A DNA stretch of 64,000 nucleotides from positions 20,182,589 through 20,246,588 of the forward strand of contig NC_051142.1 in the NCBI RefSeq assembly GCF_014839805.1, given 5' to 3'. Made by a program: the position numbers and the translations under genes. The stretch's first letter is position 1; the number at the start of each line of letters is the position of its first letter. Origin of the DNA: Manduca sexta. Lineage: Eukaryota; Arthropoda; Insecta; Lepidoptera; Sphingidae. Shown piece after piece: positions 48,748 to 60,334 of the stretch. Under the pieces are notes generated by a model. The model saw nothing but the letters and a program-made list of their open reading frames with translations, was not told where the DNA came from and made no database searches.

Positions 48748-49632
48748 ATACCCTGTTCTATAGCAATAAAAAGATAAATAATTTTAACCTCGGCATATAA
48801 TACTGATTAAGAAGTGGGTCGACCATTATGTTGAGGTCATGACAGTAGAGCGTGTAATGCCCAACACACCACTGATATCTCTCATTACCTACCTAACATC
48901 AGTGTTATCATCCAAAATTAGGATTTAATAAAACTTAATAAAAAATGTCTATTGCAACTAGTCTCACATGATGGCAAAGACGGTAAGAGTTTAGGACAAA
49001 ATAAAAAAAACATATCTGTTTCCCCCCACTGTCATATCATCAAATATGGTAATAAAGAAACGTAGTAGACCATCGGCAACAGCATAAATAATTTGTGGGA
49101 GGTAGTAAACCCAGGTGACTAAAATACGTAAAATTTCACTGTAATTCTCAAATATTTCGATCTTATACCACTAAATAACTTAACACCGACTTACTGAATC
49201 ACCCTGTCTTCACCTACATTGTTTAGTAAATCTGTGGAGAGAACACTCCAATAAATAATTCAGCAGGCTCCGGGCCAATAAACGGCATTTCAAATTCAAA
49301 GACCTCAAGAGTATATTGAGTAGGGGCTTCGTCGGCATTGTGATGACAATTTGAAAACAATAATGAAATGAGAATAGAGTGTTAGTGTTACTTTGTCTGA
49401 TCATTATGTTGGGTTAGAAATAGTGGCAAAGTCGGAGCTGGTTACAAAGTATTGCGTAGTTTTCGTTACAATTGTCAACCAGTAATGGTGATGATTTCAT
49501 AATGCCTGATATTTCTTATATGCTGGGGGTGCAGCCAAGACGTCTTCCTACAATCGTTTACGCTAAAAATGTACAATTTTGTATGAGAATGACATACCCG
49601 AGCGACAGACTTATCGCTAGGATTCATCATCA

Positions 49633-49805
49633 AGCGGCAATAGCCTAGTTGGTTGTGGAACGGACTGCTGAGACGAATGTCCACAGATTCAAAACGCAAG
49701 AGCACATGCCTCTGACTTTTTAAAATCATGTGTGTATTCTTTGTGAATTATCGCTTGCTTTAACGGTTAAAGAAAATATCGTGAGAAAATCTCCATACTT
49801 GAGAC
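49633..49805 (+). repeat. SINE family 2, head half in Syt7 intron
   Basis: The A box region (TAGCCTAGTTGG) is well kept and the B box (AGATTCAAAAC) is worn. The copy stops near 49805 inside the body, so the tail half is missing. Confidence 0.78.
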
Positions 49806-51289
49806 GTTATTTGTAAAAAGGCGTCTTAGTTACGTTCCTGAAATACAATAAAAAAAAAACTTTTTTGAATAATACGTGAAGAAGAACCTTTGTATCCGTT
49901 TTTGAGCACATTGCGCGCACGGATGAGTGTGAGAATAGATATTATTAAAGTTAAAATAGAGCATACCAATTTAGGTATGTATATGTTCCAAATGCGACAG
50001 CGACGATTTGGTGCGAAATCAAGCAGGCAACTCAAGACCACGCAGGATGGAGAGTCACTGTGGATGCCCTTTGCAACATCTAGGAGACATATGACGAATG
50101 ATAATGTGTTCCTAATATATTCAATTCTAAAATCTAATTTCGACCACTGGACAACATAAATTAAAAATAGATTCCATTTTATGTTAATATATTCAAAATT
50201 ATTACAGAAATAATTTAGATAAACTACATTAAAGCAATACCTACCTACACAATAAGATGGGATATGTTATAAAAAAATACTGAAGTAAACCGACGCAAAC
50301 AATATATTTAAAAATTTAATTATCTTTGCATCGATAACATCTCTTTATTTACTTTTTTTTATTCTATAGCATAGATATGTTAAAGACAATATACACATTT
50401 TACAGAATATTCCACACAAATCCTCAGCCATACAGATTAATACAAATTTCATAGACAAACAAATAAATTGATCGATCATGCAACATAAACACACAATGAC
50501 GTTAATGTTACATACAATATTTATAAACTATACTATTTCATCACGTTTTAGACACATTACAATATTAGCCAGAAAGTGATGTTCGTTTTGATTTAAACAA
50601 AACATTTAGAGTGAAAATATCTTTAAAAATTCCAAATTGCTATATTTAAAATAAAGACAATTTTGTACTTTTCAAATCAAACTAAATAATTTAGTTAAAT
50701 ATAGAAAAAAACAAACCAGTTTTCATAACTATTTAAATTATTATAATAATAAATGTGCAAAACAATACTGTGGATTGTTAAAAGAACATAAAAACTCAAC
50801 AAAACGTTTCTCTGAACTCGTTTCGAAAAACAACTGTGAAAGTACTTTTTAACAACATAATGATGTTTGCACAAGTGATTGTCGCGGACTGTCCTTTTTA
50901 ATCTGTGCTTTTGTTTTTTTTTTCGTTCTGTGTGAACATTTCTAAATTATGGATTCTCTTTCCATGCTTACTCCTTCAAAAATGGTAGGTAGATGAGGTT
51001 GTATAAGGAAGAAATAGATTGACGACAAATAACGCTTTTCAAAATTGTTTATAGCCTTGAAAAACTCGCTTACAGAGCTTCAGGATTCATATTATTTTCG
51101 GAAAATTAGAAGCACTAACAATTTTTTTTATAGCTTGAAATATAGAATTCACGTCACTGCCATGAGAAGACTGGAGTGATTTTGTAAAATAAAATATTTT
51201 TATAAATATCACGTAATGTAAATAATCATAGAAGGTAGATAATAGTATAGATATAGAAAGTAATTAAACATATAAATTAGAAATTGAGC

Positions 51290-51375
51290 CGGCATAGTGA
51301 CTACGACTGATGACTTCCATCAGTCGTTGTTTTTGACTAAACTTTACTTACCATCAGGTTTGGCGCGGTCATCTT
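51290..51375 (+). repeat. Dispersed repeat C-like fragment in Syt7 intron
   Basis: GAGCCGGCATAGTGACTACG, then a short TGATGACTTCCATCAGTCG stem and TTACTTACCATCAGG, resemble the right part of repeat C with rearrangement. Confidence 0.4.
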
Positions 51376-51458
51376 GTCGAGCCTTTGATAAATAATGGAA
51401 TGATATATACTGCGTAATTTATATTTTTTCTTAAATTATGACGTATATCAGGGGGTCC

Positions 51459-51646
51459 TATTCCGTCTACGGGGGCATATCCGTCTTTTTCAAATTACGG
51501 ACGTTCTAATCAAAGGATAACTTTAAAATTCAAATAGGTAAATAAGGGATTTTTTTACTCTTTTACCTAAATGGATATCGAAGAATTCCTGTGATTAGAA
51601 CGTCCGTTTTTACAAAAAGACGGATATACCCTCACAGACAGAATAG
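51459..51646. mobile_element. TA-flanked hairpin MITE, family G (188 bp), in Syt7 intron
   Basis: The left 53 bases (TATTCCGTCTACGGGGGCAT, then ATCCGTCTTTTTCAAATTAC) pair with the inverted right end (TATTCTGTCTGTGAGGGTAT, then ATCCGTCTTTTTGTAAAAAC), most positions matching. The TA at each edge could be a Tc1/mariner-type target duplication. There is no coding frame. Confidence 0.8.
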
Positions 51647-51821
51647 AAACCCGTAAATATAAAATTACGTCTTACACACCGGCAATATTTTTGTATAATT
51701 TTTCACAATTTACCAGCGATTTCATGCTTCATTGACCTGTGCGTATAATACATAAGATATAGAAAAAAGTAACTTAATATACATACGCATTACGTTTTTT
51801 CTCACATAGTTATAGTTTGCT

Positions 51822-52022
51822 GGTGGTAGGATATATTTTATATCCGCCCGAATAGCGACCACCATACACAAGGTGTTAAAACCCGCTATAGTGGCCCACG
51901 TAAGTGTGTCGCGTTCCGGAATCAGCCTGTGTATATCCAGTTCCAACAGGCCGGCATAATTGTGTCGACTACCGTGGGGTTAACGTCTCTCGTCAGTCAA
52001 CATTCTAACTTCACACTTTGCC
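51822..52022 (+). repeat. Dispersed repeat C, best copy
   Basis: This unnamed repeat is recognised by GTGTATATCCAGTTCCAACA, GGCCGGCATAATTGTGTCGA and TGGCCCACGTAAGTGTGTCG. It recurs at 11629-11885, 37003-37212 and 58400-58545, and as fragments elsewhere. It resembles a repeat widespread in lepidopteran genomes. I see no coding capacity and no clear terminal repeats, so the class is unknown. Confidence 0.8.
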
Positions 52023-52789
52023 GTGCCACTAAAAATACATAGAATAATTACGCTTGTATCTGTAAATATAAAAATAAAACAACAAAGTATAGATTATTGT
52101 AAAAAGAAGTAATGAGTTCGCTAGAAGTACCATTATGGGTTTAGTTATCAAGAACCATTTTCCTATATCTTCATAGTAAGGGCTTTTTGTGTAAACTGCT
52201 TATTTTAATTTCAGCTTTCATTACTTAATATTATCACAAAGTACGAAGGTAAAAGTATTTTAGTAGTAAAGTATTTATTCTACATAATTAATAATGCGTT
52301 ATTTATATAAAGGTTAGTATTCAAGTATATAAAAAATGTTAAGTGTGTTAAAAATAATGCTAAAATATAAATTATCCTGACTTCGGTCATAGATGGTAAT
52401 TAACAACAAATAATGTGTAAATATATTAACAAAGAGCTTATTAATTGTCTACTTTATTATCAAGTAGCAAAGAGGTTATATTGTTTAGTGGGAAGCGGGC
52501 CAAATTATGATTAAATTTTACGGCACGATGCATGATATGAAATCCTGCACGCTCCCTTGTCACGTGTATATATCTCCTACCCTGATGTCTATTTTTTAAT
52601 AATTGGTAAATGACTGCAGTAAAAAGGCGTATATTCCTATTAAATAAACTAAATAAATAAATATTTAAAATACACAGTCATTTGTCAATACAGCACGCTA
52701 CCACCAAATGGGAATTTCCCATTCATGGGTACTTAACGCGCAACAGTCCACAGCGAGACGTTTAAAGTGTTCCCGCTTTGGGCTGACAG

Positions 52790-52930
52790 ATGGCGTTCCT
52801 TCAGAACCGGTCCATCTCCCTGGTGGACATGTACATCGACAACTCGGAACCATCGGAGAACGTCGGACAGATACACTTCTCGCTTGAGTACGACTTCCAG
52901 AACACCACGCTGATACTGAAGATCATACAG
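52790..52930 (+). CDS. Syt7: Syt7 exon: end of linker and start of C2A
   Basis: This encodes 47 residues, phase 0 at both ends. It follows an acceptor (GGGCTGACAG) and ends at a donor (GTACTT). The protein reads from MAFLQNRSISLVDMYIDN through GQIHFSLEYDFQNTTLIL, which is the first beta strands of C2A. The exon begins with ATG directly after the acceptor, so a transcript starting in the preceding intron could use this Met. That would give a 293-residue protein with both C2 domains and no anchor; this is inference only. Confidence 0.92.
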
Positions 52931-53389
52931 GTACTTACTACCTAATAATAGTATGTTAGGTATTATGATTTATGAAGATCTTCAGTATATCTCCCAAGCA
53001 AGTTGGTACTGAAGTTCCTATGAATGGGTACTCGTATTTTGTATTAGTATATAATGGGTACTCAACATTTAGTTTTATTAAAGACGCCTATTAATTAAGA
53101 GTTTTAAAAGCACAGATAAGTACTATTAATAAAATATATCAATGAAATGCAATAAAATTAGACGCTTGCTTAAGTGGAGTAGCGACATTTTATATTGAAA
53201 TATAATAGTAACATGTAAAGAATTCCTACGACGGCCTCTTACAACTTACAAACACACGTCTGTGTATCGAGATGGGGCAAGACATCCCCTCCTCTACACC
53301 TCTTAATATAAAGCTATAATCTTCACTGTGCAGGAGAAGCTTTGCTTCTGCCTTCCAATATATAAGCGTTACTAATCAACTCTTCCTAG

Positions 53390-53566
53390 GGGAAAGACCT
53401 GCCGGCGAAGGACTTAAGTGGAACATCAGACCCTTACGTACGCGTCACACTCCTCCCGGATAAGAAGCATCGTCTGGAGACCAAGATCAAGCGTCGAACC
53501 CTGAACCCTCGGTGGAATGAAACCTTTTACTTCGAAGGGTTCCCTATACAGAAGCTGCAGAGTCGG
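53390..53566 (+). CDS. Syt7: Syt7 exon: C2A calcium loop 1 and middle strands
   Basis: This encodes 59 residues, phase 0 at both ends, between acceptor TCTTCCTAG and donor GTAATT. The segment [14 protein letters not shown] carries the two aspartates of C2A calcium loop 1 (residues 8 and 14 of the exon). [16 protein letters not shown] is the basic beta-4 surface that binds acidic lipids in synaptotagmin C2 domains. [16 protein letters not shown] is the classic C2 signature. Nothing in it is broken. Confidence 0.95.
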
Positions 53567-53679
53567 GTAATTCATTATTTATGTATTGCAAATACACGCT
53601 TAATGAGTTTACAATATTTGCTAGTGGCACACAAACTAAGCTGCGCTTGTGAATTATTTTTTTTCTGCAGAGGCAAACA

Positions 53680-53800
53680 TGTTGCATACCTGATGGTAAG
53701 TAAGACCGCCCATAAACAGCAGAAACACCGTACAGAACTTTTAATTACAAAGAACTGCGCTCGTCACATAAAATGCTAAATCTCATAATGCCCAGTAATA
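53680..53800 (-). repeat. Dispersed repeat D copy in the third Syt7 intron listed here
   Basis: ACCTGATGGTAAGTAAGACC, GCCCATAAACAGCAGAAACA and TCATAATGCCCAGTAATA match repeat D in reverse. It fills much of the 349-base intron between the two C2A exons. Confidence 0.65.
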
Positions 53801-53915
53801 TATAAATTCTTCGATTATAATTATTAATAGTTAAAAAAATATATATTTACAAAAGCTTTGTATTCAAAATTTTTATTCATTTTGGACTTACTATATGACA
53901 TATTCTTGTCCCCAG

Positions 53916-53996
53916 GTCCTTCACCTGCACGTGTTCGATTATGATCGGTTCTCGAGGGATGATTCTATCGGGGAGGTGTTCCTTCCCCTCTGCCAG
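53916..53996 (+). CDS. Syt7: Syt7 exon: C2A calcium loop 3
   Basis: A small 27-residue exon, phase 0 at both ends, between acceptor TTGTCCCCAG and donor GTAAGG. FDYDRFSRDDSIGEV supplies the remaining three C2A calcium aspartates (exon residues 8, 10 and 16), so all five C2A ligands of this protein are aspartates. That is the arrangement of a calcium-binding C2A. Confidence 0.95.
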
Positions 53997-54154
53997 GTAA
54001 GGAAATAATCTTTCATATTCAACTTTTTCGTTACAAAATTCCACAAACCATTTAAAAAATTCAACTCGCAATTTCATTTTAACCACACATTCCTCAGTCC
54101 CAAATAAAAAAATAAATCAAAACCCCATTCAATGTATTGCCTTTCACGCAATTT

Positions 54155-54270
54155 GAAAAAGGAACAACACGTTAAATACGCAATAGCGGTGTGTATTCAG
54201 CCGACATACGCTATAGAAACACAAAATGGGGCGTGCCAGAGATACGACGAGAATTAAATGAATTTATATT
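54155..54270 (+). repeat. Intronic direct repeat, copy 1
   Basis: CACGTTAAATACGCAATAGC and GGGGCGTGCCAGAGATACGA recur about 440 bases further on in the same intron. Similar motifs (TTAAATACGCAATAATTAGC) lie near 47264. Probably an unnamed dispersed repeat. Confidence 0.6.
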
Positions 54271-54594
54271 TGGTAACAAATTTTCTGTAGGTTATCACCT
54301 CAATTTGACATGTCTGTGCCCTTTGCCACTAATTCGTAGCAATTTGCAAGAACTTTAGTTAAGGTTCATAGTGCTCGGTCCGAAACAATGTATTTCAAAC
54401 CGGGAAATGATACTGCTTGTATACTCTTGCTTCGCAGTAAAATAGACAAATAGGTACAAATATTACTTTCTAATCTCATGAAAATTCCTTTTAATGTCCA
54501 CTGGTGTAAAATTTTGTCTTTATGCAAAACAAACCAATCAAAATAAAATGCGAAAACCGAAATTCTAAAAACAATTTACTGCGTACATCCATTA

Positions 54595-54730
54595 CATCGC
54601 TTCCATTGAAAACGGAATGAAACGCTAAATACGAAGCAATTGCGGCGTATTCACGCGTATTAAAACAGTACGCGGTCTAGAGAAACGCAATGGGACGTGC
54701 CAGAGATACGCAGAGGAATTATTTTGTTCG
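54595..54730 (+). repeat. Intronic direct repeat, copy 2
   Basis: AACGCTAAATACGAAGCAAT, GCGGCGTATTCACGCGTATT and TGGGACGTGCCAGAGATACG match copy 1 at 54155 with moderate divergence. Confidence 0.6.
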
Positions 54731-55429
54731 AAGATTTAGTAGAGTTCGCATTCATTGAAAGTTAGGTTAGCTAAGCTGAAAATCGGAACAATGTACGGAA
54801 TTTCATAGTACATTGTATTATATAATAGCTGTCACTATTATTGTATTTAATTGTTTACATTTAGTGCAACAAACGTCTGTAGTATATTGCAGTGGAAATA
54901 AAAATAAATAAACTAGTTACCTATTATAGAAATAATGTAAAGACGTATCTCTCTTGCTCATTAAAAGTTACGCGAATCATGCCGGCCTGTGATTTAAATA
55001 TTCACCGGCTTATTCAGTCCAATAGCATTATTTTGTTATAAAATCCTCCGTTATTCTCTACTACAAAATGTGTTCTCTGACCAACATCTACTCAAGTATA
55101 CGATATTTTTAAAAGTAAGTATATAAAATATATGTAATATTGGAGCATAGATTGAATTATAATTTGCAAGTAAAAAAGTGATTGAAAACGACAGCCCTCT
55201 AGTAAGCTCACGTTCCGCTTACCGAAATTCCAATACAAGATTAGCTAGTATCCAGTTTTATATTGGTATGCTTCAATTTAATATATTCATTACCAATCAA
55301 ACTGTATTGTTTTCTACACTTTCCCCAGTAACACAAACGGTTATGCGTGCAAAACTATTAAAATAAAATTATTTTACCGATTTTATCGGGATTATTTATA
55401 TTATTATTTTATTTAGACGTTTCTCTAAA

Positions 55430-55478
55430 AATAATTTTACTTCAATGCCTAACATTCACGTAAACATAATAAATCATT
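55430..55478 (-). repeat. Family E terminus in Syt7 intron
   Basis: ACTTCAATGCCTAACATTCA followed by CGTAAACATAATAAATCATT is the inverted outer terminus of family E, with nothing else of the element nearby. Confidence 0.5.
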
Positions 55479-57174
55479 GTGCAAAACTAGCTAAAGTTAA
55501 GTTAAGCCGTGTAAAAAAGCCGAGCGACTTATCAGTACAACTCAACAAACAAACTAGAGAAACAATCAAGATCAACGTTTCATTAAGTACTAAAAGTGAT
55601 CTCGAGATCTTGTAATTGAGATCGCGAAGTTTGAAACTTCGAACCGTTTGCCGGAACCTCTGGTATTGACTCAAATGCTATAACAAGCAAACTTCACTTA
55701 CATTACAATGTCAATTATTTACTCAGTCTTCGAAAATCAATCTTTGATTGACAAATCGAAATTTGGTAAGGTATAATGTTGAAAGTTTTAAAATGATTGT
55801 ACCATATTCGAGGAACAGAACAACGGTATTATAAAAACAAGATACATCAATAATTTAATACAATTTTTAGATCGCGGCTTTATCGTAAACATTTATATCA
55901 ACGATTATATAGTATCTATTCTGAGGTATCTATCCAAACAATAAACAGTATAATTAGTTATAGACCAGATATCAAGACCTAATTTGTGCTCCAAAAGTTA
56001 AAAATATGTTAATATTATGCGCATTAAAAACGTGTAAATCATGATGTTGAAAAAATATGAAGTATTTTACATTATTGTTTTGCTATTTTACGCTAGATTG
56101 TATAACCATCACATGAACGCAAAATTTTGGTATTACAGTCTTTCCAATATTATCTTTATACCTATTATTTTAGAACTTTTTGTATTATCATAATATATTG
56201 TGACATTAAACCTTAACAAAATATTCCTTTTTTAAAGAGGTTATTTTTTCTCTATATTATTGTGTTTTTTATTTTATGAATACGACAAAGTAAGCAATAA
56301 CCGCTAAGGTAACAAGTTTACTCGTACAATATACCCAAAGGGAATAAAAACTCTTGTATACACTGCTTGACGAAGGAATAAACAAAGCATAAGTTATATC
56401 TAGACAAAGAATCCATAATAAACGATGGTAAACAAAATAAAATCCATTACAAACGCACTCTACGACCTTAAAGCAGACAAGCGAATACGGTAAAATAAAT
56501 CCAGATTGAGAGTTTTCAATAGTTCTATCGGGAGTTGAATCAATTGAAGTGTTTCAAGTTTTGTGTTCCTTTGAATACATTAATGGCCCTCGGGAATTGA
56601 ACTGACTTACGAACTTAACGAGACTTGAATGTTTGAGGATTTGGTGATTTATTTAGTTTACTTTTGAGTCTTTTTTGACTGTAAAAAAGTAGGCATCTAT
56701 GTATTATGATATTCAAGTGATGTAAAATTTTTTCAGAGTTTGTAGATTTTTGTATGACTATTTCTAGTATTCAAGAAAGTTTGTCACTTAAGGTTAATGT
56801 TGTCTATTGTCTGTTGCCCTCGTCTCTCTTGTAAGGGCGGAATGGGGATTATAAAAAGGCGAATTTTTTTGGGCCTCCCAAAATTGCACTCGCGGCTTCA
56901 AACGCAAACTCAAACTATCACTTAATCATTTATAATAGTTGTAATAATTGGAGCCAGTTAATGCCAAAATGTACCCAAAAATCATTGAAAAGTAACTTAA
57001 TATTTAAGGCATAGGAAAATCATAGCTGTAGGTATTCATATCAGATAGCAGTTTTAAAAAATCAAGCTGTAGGTAACAGATAGCAGTTTTCAAATCTTAC
57101 TTAAAGGTAGTAGTATATTTTGGCATAAATCAGTCTTATTTACCATATGATGATGCAGTTGGTTGTTTGCTAGT

Positions 57175-57305
57175 CTATTCAATCATCATCATTAGCCATA
57201 AAAGGGTCAGTGCTGTACACAGACAGGCTTTCCCCAAAGATTTCCAAGCCGATCTGTTAGAAGCCTGTATCCAGCGTGTTCCTACAATCTGTATGAGGTA
57301 CTAGG
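57175..57305 (-). repeat. LINE 3' end fragment just before a Syt7 exon
   Basis: ATCATCATCATTAGCCATAA then CTTTCCCCAAAGATTTCCAA and CCAGCGTGTTCCTACAATC are the reverse complement of a LINE end with an ATG/ATC-repeat tail. It ends about 45 bases before the C2B start exon. Confidence 0.65.
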
Positions 57306-57348
57306 TCCATTTGATATTAAATATAATTTAAAATTCGCAAAATTCCAG

Positions 57349-57517
57349 GTGGATCTAAGCGAGAAGCCATCATTCTGGAAGGCGCTGAAGCCCCCAGCGA
57401 AGGACAAGTGCGGGGAGCTGCTTACCTCCCTCTGCTACCACCCGAGTAACAGTGTGCTCACCCTCACGCTGCTCAAGGCTAGGAATCTGAAGGCGAAGGA
57501 CATCAATGGGAAATCAG
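57349..57517 (+). CDS. Syt7: Syt7 exon: C2A-C2B junction and start of C2B
   Basis: It starts in phase 0 after CAAAATTCCAG and ends one base into a codon at donor GTAGGG, encoding 56 residues plus one base. FWKALKPPAKDKCGELL is the last C2A strand and inter-domain linker. LCYHPSNSVLTLTLLKARNLKAKDINGKS is the start of C2B with the first calcium-loop aspartate (AKD). The split Asp codon (G|AT) is completed in the next exon, giving SDPYVKV, which shows the junction is right. Confidence 0.95.
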
Positions 57518-58164
57518 GTAGGGTTGTTAATATTTTAACAAACAGTGACGTAACAGTTTGATGTCATAGCGGGCATGACGGACAAGGCCCCACGCTTTAG
57601 CCTGCCTCAAAATTTGATAATGTCTACTGATTTTTGTGTTATGAGACCTAAATAGAGACCGCCGGAAAAAATATTACAAGCAAAGATTCATTTTAGGAAG
57701 GCTTGATTCTAAATTATATAGGTAAAGATTACTCTTTTTAGGAGGGGCTAAATTCTAGAAATTTACCTCGAGGCTTTACTGTGTGGTTATGTCACTAAAA
57801 CTGTTACGATTCTGTGATGTTATAATACTTATGAGTGAATATCTAATCGAAATAACCGCACAGTTATGATAACACTTCAAGACTACTTATTTCATCCAAT
57901 GTTTAGATCAAAGGTATGTTTTTTAAAATTATACTGGCTTATAACAGCACAATATTTGTCTAACATTATAATACTGATTAATAAAGCGAGCTTATGTCTT
58001 CAGGACGGTTTAACAGCGTACCATGTAAAGCTTTCAATTACAAAGCTCTACCCGCTCATCACTCACATGAGATAAGTCTTATAATTAATTATTACACTTG
58101 CTTAAAGAAGCTTATAAATCCTAAAATTTGTGATAATGTTTGGATATTGGTTAGAAGTAAACGC

Positions 58165-58290
58165 AGAGACAGCTGAACGGATTTGGATGAAATTTGGCAC
58201 AAGAATAGACCATGTCCTAGGTTAACAGGTAGTTTACTTTTATCCCGGAAATTTGCTAGGATGGGTAGTAATGTATATGTAAGTATGCTT
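58165..58290 (-). repeat. RTE-like LINE tail fragment in Syt7 intron
   Basis: AGCTGAACGGATTTGGATGA then AATTTGGCACAAGAATAGAC and TTTTATCCCGGAAATTTG are the reverse complement of the RTE-like tail. Confidence 0.6.
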
Positions 58291-58399
58291 TTTTAAAATA
58301 GGTGGCGCTGGTTTCATACTTTTGGCGGTATATATTGCTACAGTTTAATGGACTTTTATACACAGAACGGCTTTTCAATAAACAAGGTGCATGATACTC

Positions 58400-58545
58400 G
58401 AAATAAATTTGTGTATATCCAGTTACAGCAGACCGGCATAATTGTGTCGTCTGTCGAGGGGTAATCATCTCTCTTCAATCAACATTATATTGGACCCCTC
58501 TACACTTACCATTAGTTGCAGTAAGGTCACATTGCCGTGTTTGTA
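58400..58545 (+). repeat. Dispersed repeat C, right half, in Syt7 intron
   Basis: TGTGTATATCCAGTTACAGC, CCGGCATAATTGTGTCGTCT and CTACACTTACCATTAG match the right half of repeat C. Confidence 0.72.
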
Positions 58546-58964
58546 TAAAAAAGAAATTTTATTAGTTAGAACTTTCCTTAAGCGAAATCTACGCTGACAA
58601 ATACCTACCACCTAGAGGGTTTATTTAAAAATATGTTAGAGTTACAATATTATTACAATATTAATTAATTAGTTTCGAGCCCTCGACCCAAGCTTTATTA
58701 TTCCTGAATTTTCATTGGCAGCAATAAAAAAGTCGAGTCGACCTTGCCTGAGGGCGAACACCTTGATCCGCTGATATCAAAGCAAAATCAAGTAACAGCA
58801 CAATTGCTCGTAATTATGAACAGTTGTAAAAAGTAGAAAACGTAAGGTACACCATGAAATTTTATGGTCAGCCGTTAATTATGAGGGTAATAAAAATATA
58901 AAGGTTATAAAAAGTATTTTTATTTTCGCTGTTTCGCTGTTTGATGTATAAAAATAAATAAATA

Positions 58965-59110
58965 CTTAATATCAGTCCTGTATTAAATAGCCTTGTTGGA
59001 TAGATACGGGTTTTTTATACTAATGACGATTTTTAGTCCATCACGCTCTTTCGTATATTATGAGTAAACTTCACATTCACATACCTTCGAAATTCTAATG
59101 AAGAACTCTT
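58965..59110 (-). repeat. Decayed SINE family 2 tail half in Syt7 intron
   Basis: TAATATCAGTCCTGTATTAA then CACATACCTTCGAAATTC match the tail-side half of family 2 in reverse, heavily diverged. Confidence 0.45.
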
Positions 59111-60111
59111 AATAAAATTTCCTCCAAGTTGTTTTCACTCATCATTATAATAATTACTTACTATTAACTAGCAGTTAATGTATGTGTAACTTTAATAACT
59201 CTAAGGAAAAGAAACACAAGGTCCTTGGTCTTGACAGTCCCATCCTTCGTGCTCGACTAAAGTTTTTTTTCTCGTGTTTATAAGTTATTTCTTAATTAAT
59301 TCAATTATCTTTATTTCACAAGTAACACAATACTGACTAAGTTAACTCATTCTTTAAATCAACGCTACTTCCCTTACCCCATAGATATAAACATTAATAT
59401 ACCCCCTTTTTCCTCGTTCCCCTAATAATTCGCGGATAGCATCTTAAGACGGTCCAATTAAACAGAATTCCAGCGCCTGACAGAAAGTCGTTTTGAGTGA
59501 TTGCTCTTATTTTTTTAGCAGGCGCTATTATATTTCAAGTGAATTATTACTGCAGTCATGTTAAAATTTGTAGGGATTAAGTTCTTTTGTAATGCTCCCA
59601 GATGGACATTTTAGGGAAATTTGTTGCGTAATTTTTATGCGGGGAAAATTATTATTTTTGTGGAGGATAGGTACCTAAGTATATAGCAATTACCGAGAAT
59701 AAATTATGTAAGTGGTAACAAGCCATTTTACTTCTATGTTCACCATGGTATGATGGTATGACCAGGCTGTTACCAAACTGCTAACTGCATTATAAATAGG
59801 CCAACTGTAACTTAATGAAAATATATCTCATAAGCTTACGGGAGACGGTTTCTTTACTTTTCCTTTTCATGACTTTATACTATATCTTATTCCTATGAAA
59901 TATTTATCCTCCCTTTAAATTAAAGATTGTAAACGTTCAAGGTGATCATTTACCATCATTTCACCACAGCGACTAAACAGCTCGTCCCTCATTTGGAAAA
60001 CCAAATTGAATTTTTGGCAAAGCAACAAATTTTATTGTCTTACTTAGTTGGAATACAACATTCTACTCAATCCTCGACCGAAGCCAGGATATGTTTTACT
60101 GAGCGAACTGT

Positions 60112-60310
60112 ATGCTATTTCATCCACGAAGACGCGCCCAACCACTTTTTGAGCGTGAATGTGGCGGGGTATCGCGGGATAAGGGGATTGATCCAAGTCT
60201 TAACCTCGACGCTACCCATCGTAGTGTGCGTATGCACTCATGCTGCTCACGAACACTGTAAGCATTTGGGTAAAGTAGTGAGGCGCGTCTTCGTGAATAC
60301 AATAATCTAT
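60112..60310. mobile_element. Inverted-repeat element just before the C2B exon
   Basis: CACGAAGACGCGC at 60125-60137 is repeated in inversion at 60283-60295 (GCGCGTCTTCGTG). The similarity continues outwards and inwards (CCAACCACTTT against CTCACTACTTT), giving inverted ends of about 33 bases with mismatches around a unit of about 199 bases. Open frames on both strands over it look like by-products. It ends roughly 25-40 bases before the C2B exon acceptor. Confidence 0.55.
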
Positions 60311-60334
60311 ACCTCTTGACATTATATTTTTCAG

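Larger units (their letters stand above)
37889..52789 (+). other. Syt7: Large Syt7 intron (14.9 kb)
   Basis: Bounded by donor GTAAGT and acceptor GACAG in matching phase 0. It contains repeats D, E, F and G, several SINE family 2 copies and LINE scraps, and otherwise AT-rich sequence. Additional alternatively spliced linker exons could lie here, as in other Syt7 genes, but I could not recognise any. Confidence 0.8.

Noticed and set aside
59942..60319. 125-codon open frame before the C2B exon
   Set aside because: It lies in the intron over the inverted-repeat element, has no recognised domain, and is matched by an equally long frame on the other strand.
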